Positions 1-9,736 of a stretch of DNA of 64,000 bases are shown one piece after another. Position numbers and translations under genes: made by a program. Below the pieces are notes generated by a model. It saw only the letters and a program-made list of their open reading frames with translations. It did not search any database and was not told the DNA's origin. This stretch comes from Nemania diffusa (lineage: Eukaryota > Ascomycota > Sordariomycetes > Xylariales > Xylariaceae). The stretch is from contig JBBPUQ010000008.1 in NCBI GenBank assembly GCA_038501195.1, positions 1,096,001 to 1,160,000 on the forward strand. Direction: 5' to 3'. Position 1 is the stretch's first letter; each line of letters opens with the position of its first letter.

Positions 1-1605
1 GCGAATCCATATTCATATCCTCAGTCATGCCAGAAGATGAGCCTCTTGGGGGGATTACAGGGGGCGGTGGCGTTATTCTTGTGCCATTAATACTGCTAGT
101 TTCGGAGAAGGTATCCCAAAATATATTGCCTTTGGAGTTCCGCATAGCCTGCTGCTTGAAACTGCTCAAGTCGGGCATCAGGTCATCGTCGGTTATCTCA
201 TCAAATGGCTCTTGTGTAGTATTGAACTTGGGTGATGACAGTGCTGTAGGTATGTTGGATGCATCTAAAGGGAGTGGTGGTGGGCCTTGAGGTATGCGTG
301 GTTCAAGATCCATGTCGCTCTCTCGTACTTGTCGGATGACCTCTGCCTCTCGACGAACCTCGGAATCGATAGGAGCGCCTTCTTCAGCGAGAGCTGCACG
401 GATGCGTGCGAAACCCTTCGTTTTCGGCTTTTTGGACATTAGTCCGGCATAATGGGCGAAGACGCGATGGGATAAGAGGGTGGTGGGACACATACCAAAA
501 GATTGCCTCTGCGGGTAACGACCCTCTTGACCACGCCTCTAACTCCATCTCTGCCAGGCGTGCCAGGCGTGCCAGACGAGTGATCTCCAGGCTCCATGGC
601 CCTTTCTTCGTTCTCGTTTCCTGAAATATGTAGTTGGTTGGCTGCCCAACTGATACTCTCTCGCCGTGGATTGATCATGGGAAGATCCCTCATCTCCTTC
701 ATCATGTTGTTACTGGGAGGCGACCGGGACAGTGCCGTGTTAAAACCTAAACCTGTAAGGCCTCGCGGCTTCTTCTTCGGTTGCTTTCGGGGTCTAATCC
801 GAAAGCTTGAAAGGCTATTCATGGCCGGGGACCCACTTGCCATCCAGGGGATTGGGTGAATGTTTTGACTTTGCGCATCCATCTTAGTGACCTGGGGTGT
901 GGTGAGAATGGCATCTTCCATCTCATCATCCATGTACTCGTCTTCTCCAGAGCTCGAGGAATCCGACATAATGGGGTTTGTACTGCCTCCGGAGCTAGAA
1001 ATGTGCATGCGCTCTTGGCTGCCCAGCATTGACCGCAGCGACGTGGACGACAGTTCTGATGCATATTCCCCAGTGCCTCGTCGCGGGATACTCATCGCAC
1101 GGCCCCCGATTGTCGGTGACGAGTCTGGGGATGGTTGTTCGGCCAGCATGGAGTGATGCAGGCTTGTGGCGGCACGGGAAAAGTCCAAACCTCGTGACCG
1201 CCGCGGGAGAATGTTGGTGGGAGAGGCGTAAATCTGGGAATGGTCGAGTTTGGGGGACAAAGGAGCTGGTTTCATGTACGATGGCTGCGCTGGCGAATTA
1301 GGCTCCAGCTGCGGCACATGAAGCGACAGGCCGTGCATGGGGAAGTCGGGGCGTCGCGGCGTCACCGGAGCAGGAGCCGGGTCTTCGTTCCTGTTGTCTT
1401 TCCCCAGCGCGCTGTCGTCCTTGGAGGTCCGTCTCGAGGCTTCGACAATGAAGGGCGAGGGCGACAGTTGAGCGCCGTTCCCATCAGACAAGCTCCTCGT
1501 TCTCGAGAGGAACGGCGTGCCTTGGGCGCTGCCAGCCCCTATGTTCCGGCCCCTAGTATCCTCGTCCATCGCGGCTAGCTCATTATTGTCTCTTGTCGTT
1601 GCCAT
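1..1605 (-). CDS. Unrecognised Ser/Pro-rich protein, 3' part cut off by the window edge
   Basis: Two exons are visible: complement(join(<1..427,496..1605)). The intron at 428-495 has a GTATGT donor, a CTAAT branch-like site and an AAG acceptor, and it joins in phase 0. ATG at 1603-1605 starts the first exon of 370 codons; exon 2 stays open to position 1. The protein is low-complexity, rich in Ser, Pro and Arg, with many SP and TP dipeptides that could be proline-directed kinase sites. Acidic Ser/Asp/Glu stretches lie around residues 210-230. The part that looks most structured spans the splice junction: a basic segment (VVKRVVTRRGN) followed by a helical-looking stretch with KTKGFARIRAALAEEG. 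No catalytic motif or membrane segment is visible. I do not recognise the family. It may be a nuclear or cell-cycle regulator, but that is a guess from composition. A CACGAAA (SCB-like) site at 1697-1703 and an ACGCGT at 2042-2047 lie upstream. Confidence 0.75.
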
Positions 1606-3474
1606 TCAATCTTCCCAATCCTCCCAATACTCTCAATCTTCCACGTCCCTCGTCGTCGTCTAAAGGTGGCGTGCTCAGTCGCCGCCGAATTGGAGACACG
1701 AAAACACCAGAAGTAAGAGAGTGCGTCGCGTTACAACAACGGTTAGTTGGACGTAAAGGCGACAGTGATGTTGACAGTGACGGCGAGGGTGGTCGATACA
1801 AGGGGTGGCTAGGGCAAAGCTGCACTAGCTCTTCGAGAGCTCTTTTCTTCTGAAACATTCATTAATCCTGGATACACAAGCGCGTCAAAGTTTGGGTGGC
1901 ATTATTCGCATCTGATTGGAATACACAGGGCACGAGGTGTGACAAGAGGGACGAGCGATAGAGATGAGCAATAGATAAGGGTAGTTCATTGCCCGTTGGC
2001 GAGACAAGAGGCCTGCGTAGATTGTGACGTCGCTGGCTACAACGCGTGGAGTGTTGAGACTTGAAAGCTCGCGGCGGCTCGGCCACTTAGTCTAGATACC
2101 TACCTAACGCAGTAGCATCATCAGTAGCGCTGGCATGTGAATGGCCACAGGGACCTTAATGAGCCCCTCATTGCCTCTGTCGACTATTAGCCGAGACTAG
2201 TACGAGGTAGGCACGATACTGGTCCCACATTCCAGCGCCCACATCTACAGGTAAGCATCACGATGTCCCGGGTACCCAAAGAGTGGTAGTCTGGTAGGTA
2301 GTCAAAATAACGCTGCAATGCAGATACATAGTAACTATGTTATGTAAGTATTGCATCTGCTTATGTTTAGTCATTTTAAGTTTCAAAACGGAGGTGCGAG
2401 TCTTCTTCTTACATCCTATATCCTATTCGCACTTCGTATTTCATGTACTTACCTAAGTAAATATGCAGGGGTTTTATCACCCACAGGTACATAATAGATG
2501 CCTTAGGTACTATGGGTTAGAAATACATAAACCATTGTGCTAAAAGTACATGTTTCAATCCCCTGAAAGCTCGCTGCACTATTTGCTACGACGATACACA
2601 TAAGAGGGACAGCAAGACGCGCGCTTAGAATAGTACAACGCGATAACCCTTAATTGACTGACTCGCCCATTTCTGACACCATATTATGAGAGTCCACAGC
2701 CAGCCGTGGTGTAGCTTACACTCGGCCGCAAACTCGACTGTGAGAATGTTCAAATAGCTTTAACGGCGACAGCAACTAAAAATAGTATTACTGTTGTAAA
2801 ATATAACTTGGCCAAGAATAAATTTACATTAATGCTACATTATCCGGCATACCTTTTTTATCCTTTTTAAAAAAAAAAATCAAGACATATTATAAACCTA
2901 AGTATATTATATGTCGCGCAAACAAAAATCTTTTTCGTACAAAATCTAGTTGTATTTATCGCGTAAAGCCTGTATATACCGTTAACGTAATCATAAATTC
3001 CCGGCGTCGTTTTTCTGTAACATTATTTATTTCTAAATTGCCTGATTACAACTACCTATATTCAGTGGCGAAACTATACCCCTTGCTGTTTTAAGCCTAA
3101 CAACCAGGCCAACAACAGCAACGGCAACAATAACGACAATAACGTATCGGTATTTCTTAAATATATATGCTTTATTTTACTCGTATATATAAATTTAATT
3201 CATTTAGTATTTCGTACAGTATTTGCGAAATCAATTTTTTGAAAATTTAAAAAGGAAAATAGGGAGAAAATAGTTGCGAAGCAGTCTTCCGAGCTCAAAT
3301 TCCTTTCAGCTCGGATTAACCACTATTAAGAATACCGACGTTACATTATGTGAGGCTGAGTTAGAGTTGGAGTCTGACATACTTTATCTTAGGCCTCCAA
3401 GCTCTCCTCTCCTCGTTCTGAATCTATTCTCAAGTCAGTCTGCACTACGATCCATGCGTTCCACAATAAACACA
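1606..3474. other. Intergenic region with AT-rich block
   Basis: No convincing gene lies here. It separates the leftward gene ending its 5' side at 1605 from the NLR-like gene starting at 3475. The left part carries several TACCTA/TAGGTA motifs (about 2095, 2293, 2450, 2505). From about 2690 to 3260 the sequence becomes very AT-rich with many TA dinucleotides and no open frame of note, and an imperfect AAC-type repeat lies near 3108-3148. Confidence 0.6.
2690..3260. repeat. AT-rich block, possible RIP-mutated relic
   Basis: The block is dominated by A, T and TpA steps, with stop codons in all frames. It has fairly sharp borders with ordinary intergenic DNA. Such blocks in Pezizomycotina often come from repeat-induced point mutation (C to T, mainly at CpA) of old transposons, but no element ends or coding remnants were recognised here, so the origin is inference. 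Confidence 0.35.
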
Positions 3475-6400
3475 ATGAGTACAAAGGGTATGTTCTAGAC
3501 TGACTTGTTAGAACCAATGACGCAGTATTAATAATTCCCCTTGCTACTGAATAGAATATAAATCACACGTCGGGCTTCAGAAGGTCATTCCCCGCGATGG
3601 TGAGATCGACAATTCTACAGTTGAGTATGTTCATTCCCTACCGCAAAACACCTACCCCATTTCTAACGCTACTTGCGCTAATCGTAAATAATATAACAGC
3701 ATCATCGCTATTCACGGCCTAGATACCGATTCGCCACGAACATGGACTTATAAAAAGGGCAAGAGCGAAATCAACTGGCTGGAATCCTTGCTACCGGCAG
3801 CTGTCAGACACGCCAGGATCTACACATACAACTGGAACGCGAGAGTGTTCAACAACGCCCCTGTAGAGACCATATTTGGTCAAGCCGACACGTTCCTGCA
3901 CCTTGTAGATGTAGAGCATGGTGCATCAAGCCGGCCCATACTCTTTATCGCGTCGTGTTTTGGAGGACTTGTCTTGGCCCAAGTGAGCGTTCATGCGCGG
4001 AGAATACGTAAAACCATAGCTGACTGAGGTAGGCCATCATTCGGGCAGCGCGAGAAGGCAGTAGATACCGTCGAGTACTTCAGTGTACGGTTGGCATTGT
4101 CTTCTTAGCAACCCCTTTTTACAGAACGGATGCAGCTCGCAAGGTATCGTGGTTGGTAGTTGTTAAGGGGGTCATGGGTAAGGACGCATCAGATGAATTA
4201 ATTAAAGACCTCGAGAAGAGTCATGACGAGATTTGCAACCGTGTCAATGATTTTGCTCTAATCGCCAACACCGACTCCACTAGAATACCTATTTGGTTTT
4301 TTTATGAGACATTAAGGACCAAGCTCATGAAGAAGATCTTTGGAGTATGGGTTCCGCATAAGTTGTTACGTGGTTCTATAGTGAGTTTCTGAACTACCGC
4401 ATAGAGGAACAAGGCTTAACGCAGATAGCTCGTTGAGAAGAATTCAGCCTGCATCCCTGGATTTCAGCATAGGGGTCTAGGGAGAACACATGTGATGATG
4501 AATAAGTTCGAGAACGATGAATGCCTTGACTACACCAAAGTCAGAAGCGCCATCGTGTTGATGCTAGACGAGGCGAAAATGCATAAGGAGCAGAGGAATC
4601 AACTCTTGACAAGCCTCAAATTCAAAGGCATGAACGAGCGGAAGAACGACTCGCACAATGGAACCTTTCCATGGATTTTCCGTACGAGTGATAGCCCTTC
4701 AGAAGGTGATAGGGCCAGTTCGGATAGTGACACTCGCCACACTCCCTCAGAGGCTTCAGCGGACGAGTTTACCAATTCCAAAGATCGACCATGGTACGAT
4801 TTTGAGGATTGGCTTAGGTCCAAGCACAACACTTACTGGATTAGCGGCAAGTTTGGATCCGGGAAAACCACGTTGATGAAGTATATTATAGAGGACCCTC
4901 GAACGATCAAAGCCTTATCTATTTGGGCCAAAGACCCTGTAATAATTTCCCACTTTTTCTGGAAAGCCGGACCTTTCAAGTTGCAGAAGGATCTTAAAGG
5001 ATGTCTATGCTCCATCATACACCAGGCCCTAGAACTCGGCAGAGGTCCTTTAGGCAGGATACTAGCGACGGGCAACTCGTTATCAACCAAGACATCAGAT
5101 ACCGATTGGTCACTGAAAGAACTCCAAAGTCTGTGTTTAGACGTTTTGAGCAACCGTCAGTCCCCAGTTTGCATATTTCTCGATGGTCTCGACGAAATAT
5201 GTATAGAAGATCGCGCTGATCTTTTGGAACTCGTGCATAAACTTCGAGCGATTCCTAATACCAAACTCTGTCTAGCTAGCAGACCAGAGCCTCATTTCAA
5301 ATCTGCCTTTTCCAAATACCCACGACTTCGCTTGCAAGACCTAACACTCGGGGATATGGAAAATTATGCATCTGAGACTTTACAACCCCATATTTCTGAG
5401 GGCAGAATATCCTCGTCTGTTGGCTCGAAAATTATGAATAGGCTTATTTGCAAGGCAGATGGCGTGTTTTTATGGCTTCGTTTAGCACTTCTTGATTTGT
5501 GTAATGGACTATTACAGCACCGCGATTCGGATGATGAACTATACGCTCGACTTAACCAGATGCCAGATGAACTGAACGACCTCTATGAGGATATATGGAC
5601 CCGAATCAACAAAGACTCAGCAATATATCGAAAACATGCTGCCTTATACTTCAAAACAGTCATCGCTTCAACGAGGAACGAGATAATACCAGAACTCAGG
5701 CTACTGCATCTTGTGGCTACAACGACCGATTCGGTACAGCACAGCTTCATCGGTAGCATGAATACAACTTCTCTACAAGAGGAATGCAAAGCAACCATAC
5801 AAAAGATCGAACAGCGGTGTATTGGTCTTTTGGAGATAGTTACCCACCTATATTCTGCATCTGGAGAAACGCGGAATCGTCAGGACGCGTTCTTGCTGCC
5901 TTATTGGCAAATGAAGGTGCAATTTTCCCATCGCACAGCCTATGATTTCTTTACGGACAGCGATCAAGGCAAATGTATTCTCGAGTTCGATTCATCCACT
6001 TCACAGGATCTATCGCTTCGATTGCTAAAAAGCGACTTAGTCATGACGAAACTCATTCGGAAGCATTAGTGTCCCTCCGATGTCGATAACGCCCTCGACA
6101 CATTATCACGGCTAACAGACTCATTCCCCAGAAACCACATTAATGAGGTTCTAAATGAGTTGTGGCATTTGTACGACAACGAGCACTATTATTATAATCG
6201 CAAGAGAAAGCCTCATTTTCTGGCAGTTGCCGCTCGTCTCTCGTTTCGAGAGTTCGTCTTGTCCAATATAGAAAGCAGTCCAAACCCCCCATTATTAGCT
6301 ACTGATGTTTTACGATATAAAAGCAATCCTCATATTATTAATTTTTCCGAGTACTCGGAGATTCCGGATTTTCCAAATCTGCTGAGTGAATTTTGGGAAC

Positions 6401-7131
6401 CACTACTAAAGCTGAAGGCTAATCCGAGTAGAAAGGGGATATGCTATCCAGATGACGCCAGATATGGAACGGGGTCTGAAATGCCGTTCCGTAGTCCCAC
6501 TGGCAACTTTCTTATTGAAATCTTCAAAGACCGCTCACGGGGGATCGATGAAAACTGCAGGCAGCTGCAAAGATTCATTGAAGCTGGGGCAAACTTGCAA
6601 GAGCGCATACCGCTCATTATTGAGGATAACCCGAACGCATTGCATATTGAACACGAATTTGGAGAAATACCATGCCATCCAGGAGACTATGGGAAACAAC
6701 TAGTCGTTCTGGACTTAGAGCTGGAATTCCTGGTTCGGGCGTATTTTGAGCGTGCTCGAAAGAGAGAGATGACGTCCTCCACAGATGTAGTCCCCTATTG
6801 GCCCCCAGGAGACACTTCAAGCGATGCTTCGATACGTATAGCTCTGATAGGCTTCCATGACGCTAGTCCTTGGGGAATGACGTATTATCAGTACTCGAGC
6901 AACGCGGCAACGAAGCCGCTTCTTAAACTTCTGGTACAGTTTCTTCATAGCGATAAGCCCGAAGATCTAGCCAAGAAAGTGCACCATGAATTCGATAATA
7001 TCAAAAATGATATTAGGAGTGGATCATCCGAGTATACGGAGGTAAAGCAGAAGAGCCCCGCCGAATTTTTTGCAGAAAGGGGTTTAGGGTTTCGCTTCGT
7101 GGATGAGGTTGATGTCGATGCCCTAGACTGA
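3475..7131 (+). pseudogene. NLR-like protein: alpha/beta-hydrolase (SesB-like) plus NACHT, with one in-frame amber codon
   Basis: Exons 3475-3487, 3555-3624, 3700-3982, 4033-4380 and 4429-7131 join in frame with good splice signals. Residues about 25-235 form an alpha/beta-hydrolase domain of the kind found at the N-terminus of fungal STAND/NLR proteins: AIHGLDT near the start, then the nucleophile elbow ASCFGG, then GIVFLATPF. The elbow has Cys where lipases have Ser. A NACHT NTPase follows, with Walker A GKFGSGKTT at about residues 378-386 and Walker B FLDGLDE around 488-494. A TAG at 6067-6069 interrupts the frame at codon 785. The same frame then stays open for another 353 codons to 7131, with only weak ankyrin-like hints (FIEAGANLQER). 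The product is therefore either a 784-residue protein or a recently broken gene of 1,138 codons. Family members act in non-self recognition and regulated cell death. The TAG could be a CAG-to-TAG change in a CpA context, as RIP makes. Splicing around it looks unlikely, since no good donor lies nearby. Confidence 0.8.
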
Positions 7132-7178
7132 GCTGACGTAGATAGTTAAATAGGCCGGGGTCACGCTCCCAGGCTTCT

Positions 7179-7436
7179 CTAACGAATCTTACGGCGGTCA
7201 AAGGGGAAGTTTCTGGCGAGTACGAGGTTGAAGTTGCGTGAGTAGTCGTTGCAGCTTATATTGGGTGTGTATCTCAGGCCTGGGGTCACAGGCTTAGCAT
7301 CGGAGGTAGATGCCGCAAAATAGTAGACGGTCAAGTCCAGGGTTTGGCCAGCACATTTGCTGAGTCCGGGGGAAGCGCCCATAGCTGTACGGAAGTACTT
7401 TTCTAACAGCTACTTGTCAGAGGAGGATGTCACAGA
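7179..7436 (-). pseudogene. Decayed reading frame, C-terminal fragment of an unrecognised protein
   Basis: On the minus strand a 67-codon frame runs from an ATG at 7380-7382 to a stop at 7179. The frame extends upstream through protein-like sequence (LLEKYFRTAMGAS) but crosses one in-frame TAG at complement 7410-7412. Before that it remains open through at least 7436. The composition (balanced, with aromatic residues and spaced Cys) looks more like real protein than chance. No family is recognised. It lies antisense to and just 3' of the NLR-like gene, which also carries a single amber codon. It could instead be the last exon of a gene whose other exons I missed, or a chance frame. Confidence 0.3.
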
Positions 7437-7521
7437 GTGAATAGAAGTCCTGTCGCAGCTAGGTAAAAGGTGTAGTATAGGGCTCAATAGATAGATTCAT
7501 TGATTCCTGACCTCCTAGATC

Positions 7522-7586
7522 TATAAGGGGGACCGAAGGTCCCTTATATATAACCAATTCAATAGATATAACCACCCTATAGGGTG
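7522..7586. repeat. Two small inverted repeats 3' of the NLR-like gene
   Basis: GGGACC and GGTCCC (7529-7534 and 7538-7543) flank a GAA loop, with A/T-rich flanks that can extend the stem imperfectly. A perfect 14-bp palindrome, CACCCTATAGGGTG, follows at 7573-7586. They could form a transcript 3' end hairpin or be parts of a short non-autonomous element. No target-site duplication was recognised. Confidence 0.35.
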
Positions 7587-7951
7587 CTTGTTACTTTATC
7601 ACCTGACACTACTATACAAAGCACGTTGTATTCGTATACGAGATCAAGATAAATTTCAAACCATTTACCTGGAAATACCATACGTACCAGTACTAAGCCA
7701 CATACCACCCCTATGCTAATAGTTACACTCGGCGCCTCTGATGAAAGCAATATATTGCATGCTTACATCAAGGGTAGAGTGGCCCTCATAAAACAAGTGA
7801 TGGCCCTATACACACTTCACAGCCAAGAAGCTAGAGTGATATTAGATTTCTATCCTGTGTTTCCCAAGTCAACGAGCGCTTTATTTTATCCCAAGTATGT
7901 TTATCGAAATGTGCCGCTCTTATTTCCCTGCCTCACTCTACGCATTGGCCT

Positions 7952-9043
7952 TTATTGGGTATCTTCTGGAGGCAAACCCCACCTTCTGATCGGCTGTCCG
8001 TTATGCCTTCTCTTACCTAAGTTCGTGCCTCCATCTCCAACAAAATGGATCAGCCATTCCCAGACCTTCCGTGTCTTCACGAGCTGAGGATGAGCCCTTC
8101 TAGTCGAGGAGACATCCCTCATGTTGTATACGCCTCCTGTATCGCCCTTGTCTATCCTTCTCCTATGGAGCAGGTCGATTTTTGTGTGGCCTTTTCTTAG
8201 GCTATGCCCGTGGACTTTGTTCATAAACACGCCCAGGGCAACATTTTGCAACAGAATAATGTCTTGCCGTCGTAGGTTACGGACCAACGTGTTGGTATCG
8301 CTGGGTTTAGATGACATCCAGAAGGTGATGCTGAAACCAGACTTCGTCTCATCAGCAACAAGCAGTTCGACCAGCGATTCCGTTGCACCCCAGCGCGTCC
8401 TGACGGTGCGCGGTTCTGCTATCGATATAATGCCCACAATCAGATTAACGGTCATAGTCTGGGGCGATATGGAAAGTAAATGTTTGGCATCTGGTAAATC
8501 TTCCAAATCACTAAGATGCCTGATTCCCGTTTCCTGGACGCTGTGAAGTTCGGTGATAGAATTATCCGCCTGAGTAGATTTGGCCTCACTGAGACCATCG
8601 GTGGTCTCGAAAGATGACTCATCCGTAGTGAGGCTCATAGAGGGGAGTTGTGATGAAGGAACATCTCCATGGATGGCTATAGAGTGGTCGTAAAACTTGT
8701 CAATAATCCGTTGGTCTAGCCCGTCTTCTGAGACATATGATGTGTCCTCAAATGACTTCGACAAGGTAGTAAAGAACTCGGGGCTGCCTTGATAAAAATG
8801 GTCTAACGCATGAGTTTGAGAGAAACCAGTCGGTAACCGCTCTCGATGGAGTGGTATAGATCGCCACACTGCTGGATCAGATGTGGAGAGAAAACTTACT
8901 TCCCTTATGGACGGCTCTGGTGATGTCTCGATGTGGGCGAAGCTTGCAATTGGTTCTAGGAAGTGGTTCAGTAGATTGGGCACAGTCCAATCGAGGGTAT
9001 GCCCTTCCGGTGCACCAGCAAATATCACAACCTTCCTCGGCAT
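7952..9043 (-). CDS. Conserved-looking protein, possible OB-fold nucleic-acid-binding protein
   Basis: Single-exon frame of 363 residues, ATG at 9041-9043, TAA at 7952-7954. Residues 1-110 begin with a compact hydrophobic segment (KVVIFAGAPEGHTLDW). A Ser/Thr/Asp-rich linker follows to about residue 190. Residues about 197-310 then look like a beta-barrel: NLIVGIISIAEP, VELLVADETKSGFSITFWM, RRQDIILLQNVALGVF, a strand pattern resembling OB folds of the RPA1/MEIOB/shieldin type. The C-terminal 50 residues are basic. No enzyme motif or membrane segment is visible. The OB assignment is from strand pattern only and needs structure prediction. It is transcribed divergently from NDC80, sharing the 693-bp region 9044-9736. 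A C-terminal exon beyond 7952 cannot be excluded. Confidence 0.7.
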   Translation of the reverse strand: MPRKVVIFAGAPEGHTLDWTVPNLLNHFLEPIASFAHIETSPEPSIREVSFLSTSDPAVWRSIPLHRERLPTGFSQTHALDHFYQGSPEFFTTLSKSFEDTSYVSEDGLDQRIIDKFYDHSIAIHGDVPSSQLPSMSLTTDESSFETTDGLSEAKSTQADNSITELHSVQETGIRHLSDLEDLPDAKHLLSISPQTMTVNLIVGIISIAEPRTVRTRWGATESLVELLVADETKSGFSITFWMSSKPSDTNTLVRNLRRQDIILLQNVALGVFMNKVHGHSLRKGHTKIDLLHRRRIDKGDTGGVYNMRDVSSTRRAHPQLVKTRKVWEWLIHFVGDGGTNLGKRRHNGQPIRRWGLPPEDTQ

Positions 9044-9736
9044 CGTGACTTGTATACTTCGAATAGGATGAACATGGTAGGGCAGAGATGTACCATGAAG
9101 TTGAGAAATAAGTTTATACTCAACAGCCAGCGTCGGGGTAGTGAGATAGCGTAAGCAGCAAAATAGCTTTTGGTATAGCTATTTAATAAAGTGAATGAAT
9201 GTTGTTAATTATCTACATAGGTAGGTAGTAGGCAGAAGTGGTGCTAACTAGGTACAGAGTACTAACCTCTACGTAGTAGATAAGCTTAAGTTTGTTGATG
9301 TGGGTCTGCACTAAGGACCAATCATAGATCACGTAGGGTTTGTTTACATTGACCGGGGCGACCAGCGCACTCTGTAAACCCCCACCTGCTTCTGAGTCGG
9401 CTACCTACTTGTAAGAGAATCTGCCCAGGCCAAATATATTAGGCACACCTTTGCATGCATCATCCATATTGCACAACAATACAGGCTTCCCATTGCAGAT
9501 ATAAACAATCACCATCATGTCCCAGGAAACGGGACTTTGGAGTGTCCGCCGACCACGAGAGGTATGAACAAAGGCGTCCCAGAAATCCCCATGCGCCGGC
9601 CCAATGAGCGGTCCCCTATCGGTCGCATTGAACCCACTTACCGAGAACCGCCAGCACTATCTTTACTGACCTCGTCGCGACACAGACTCTAGGCGGCATC
9701 GGCACCAACTCCTCCCTCCCACAACCCCAATCCGCC
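9044..9736. promoter_or_regulatory. Divergent intergenic region between the OB-like gene and NDC80
   Basis: This 693-bp stretch must hold both promoters. TAGGTAGGTAG-type motifs lie at about 9221-9232 and 9249-9256, and a TCGCGA palindrome lies at 9675-9680, about 60 bp upstream of the NDC80 ATG. No other feature was recognised. Confidence 0.45.

Noticed and set aside
3983..4032. Apparent stop and frame break in the NLR hydrolase domain
   Set aside because: It is a 50-nt intron (GTGAGC donor, GCTGAC branch, GTAG acceptor) that restores the family pattern; not a mutation.
7713..8087. 124-codon plus-strand frame
   Set aside because: Overlaps the 3' end of the OB-like gene on the other strand and has no conserved-looking sequence.
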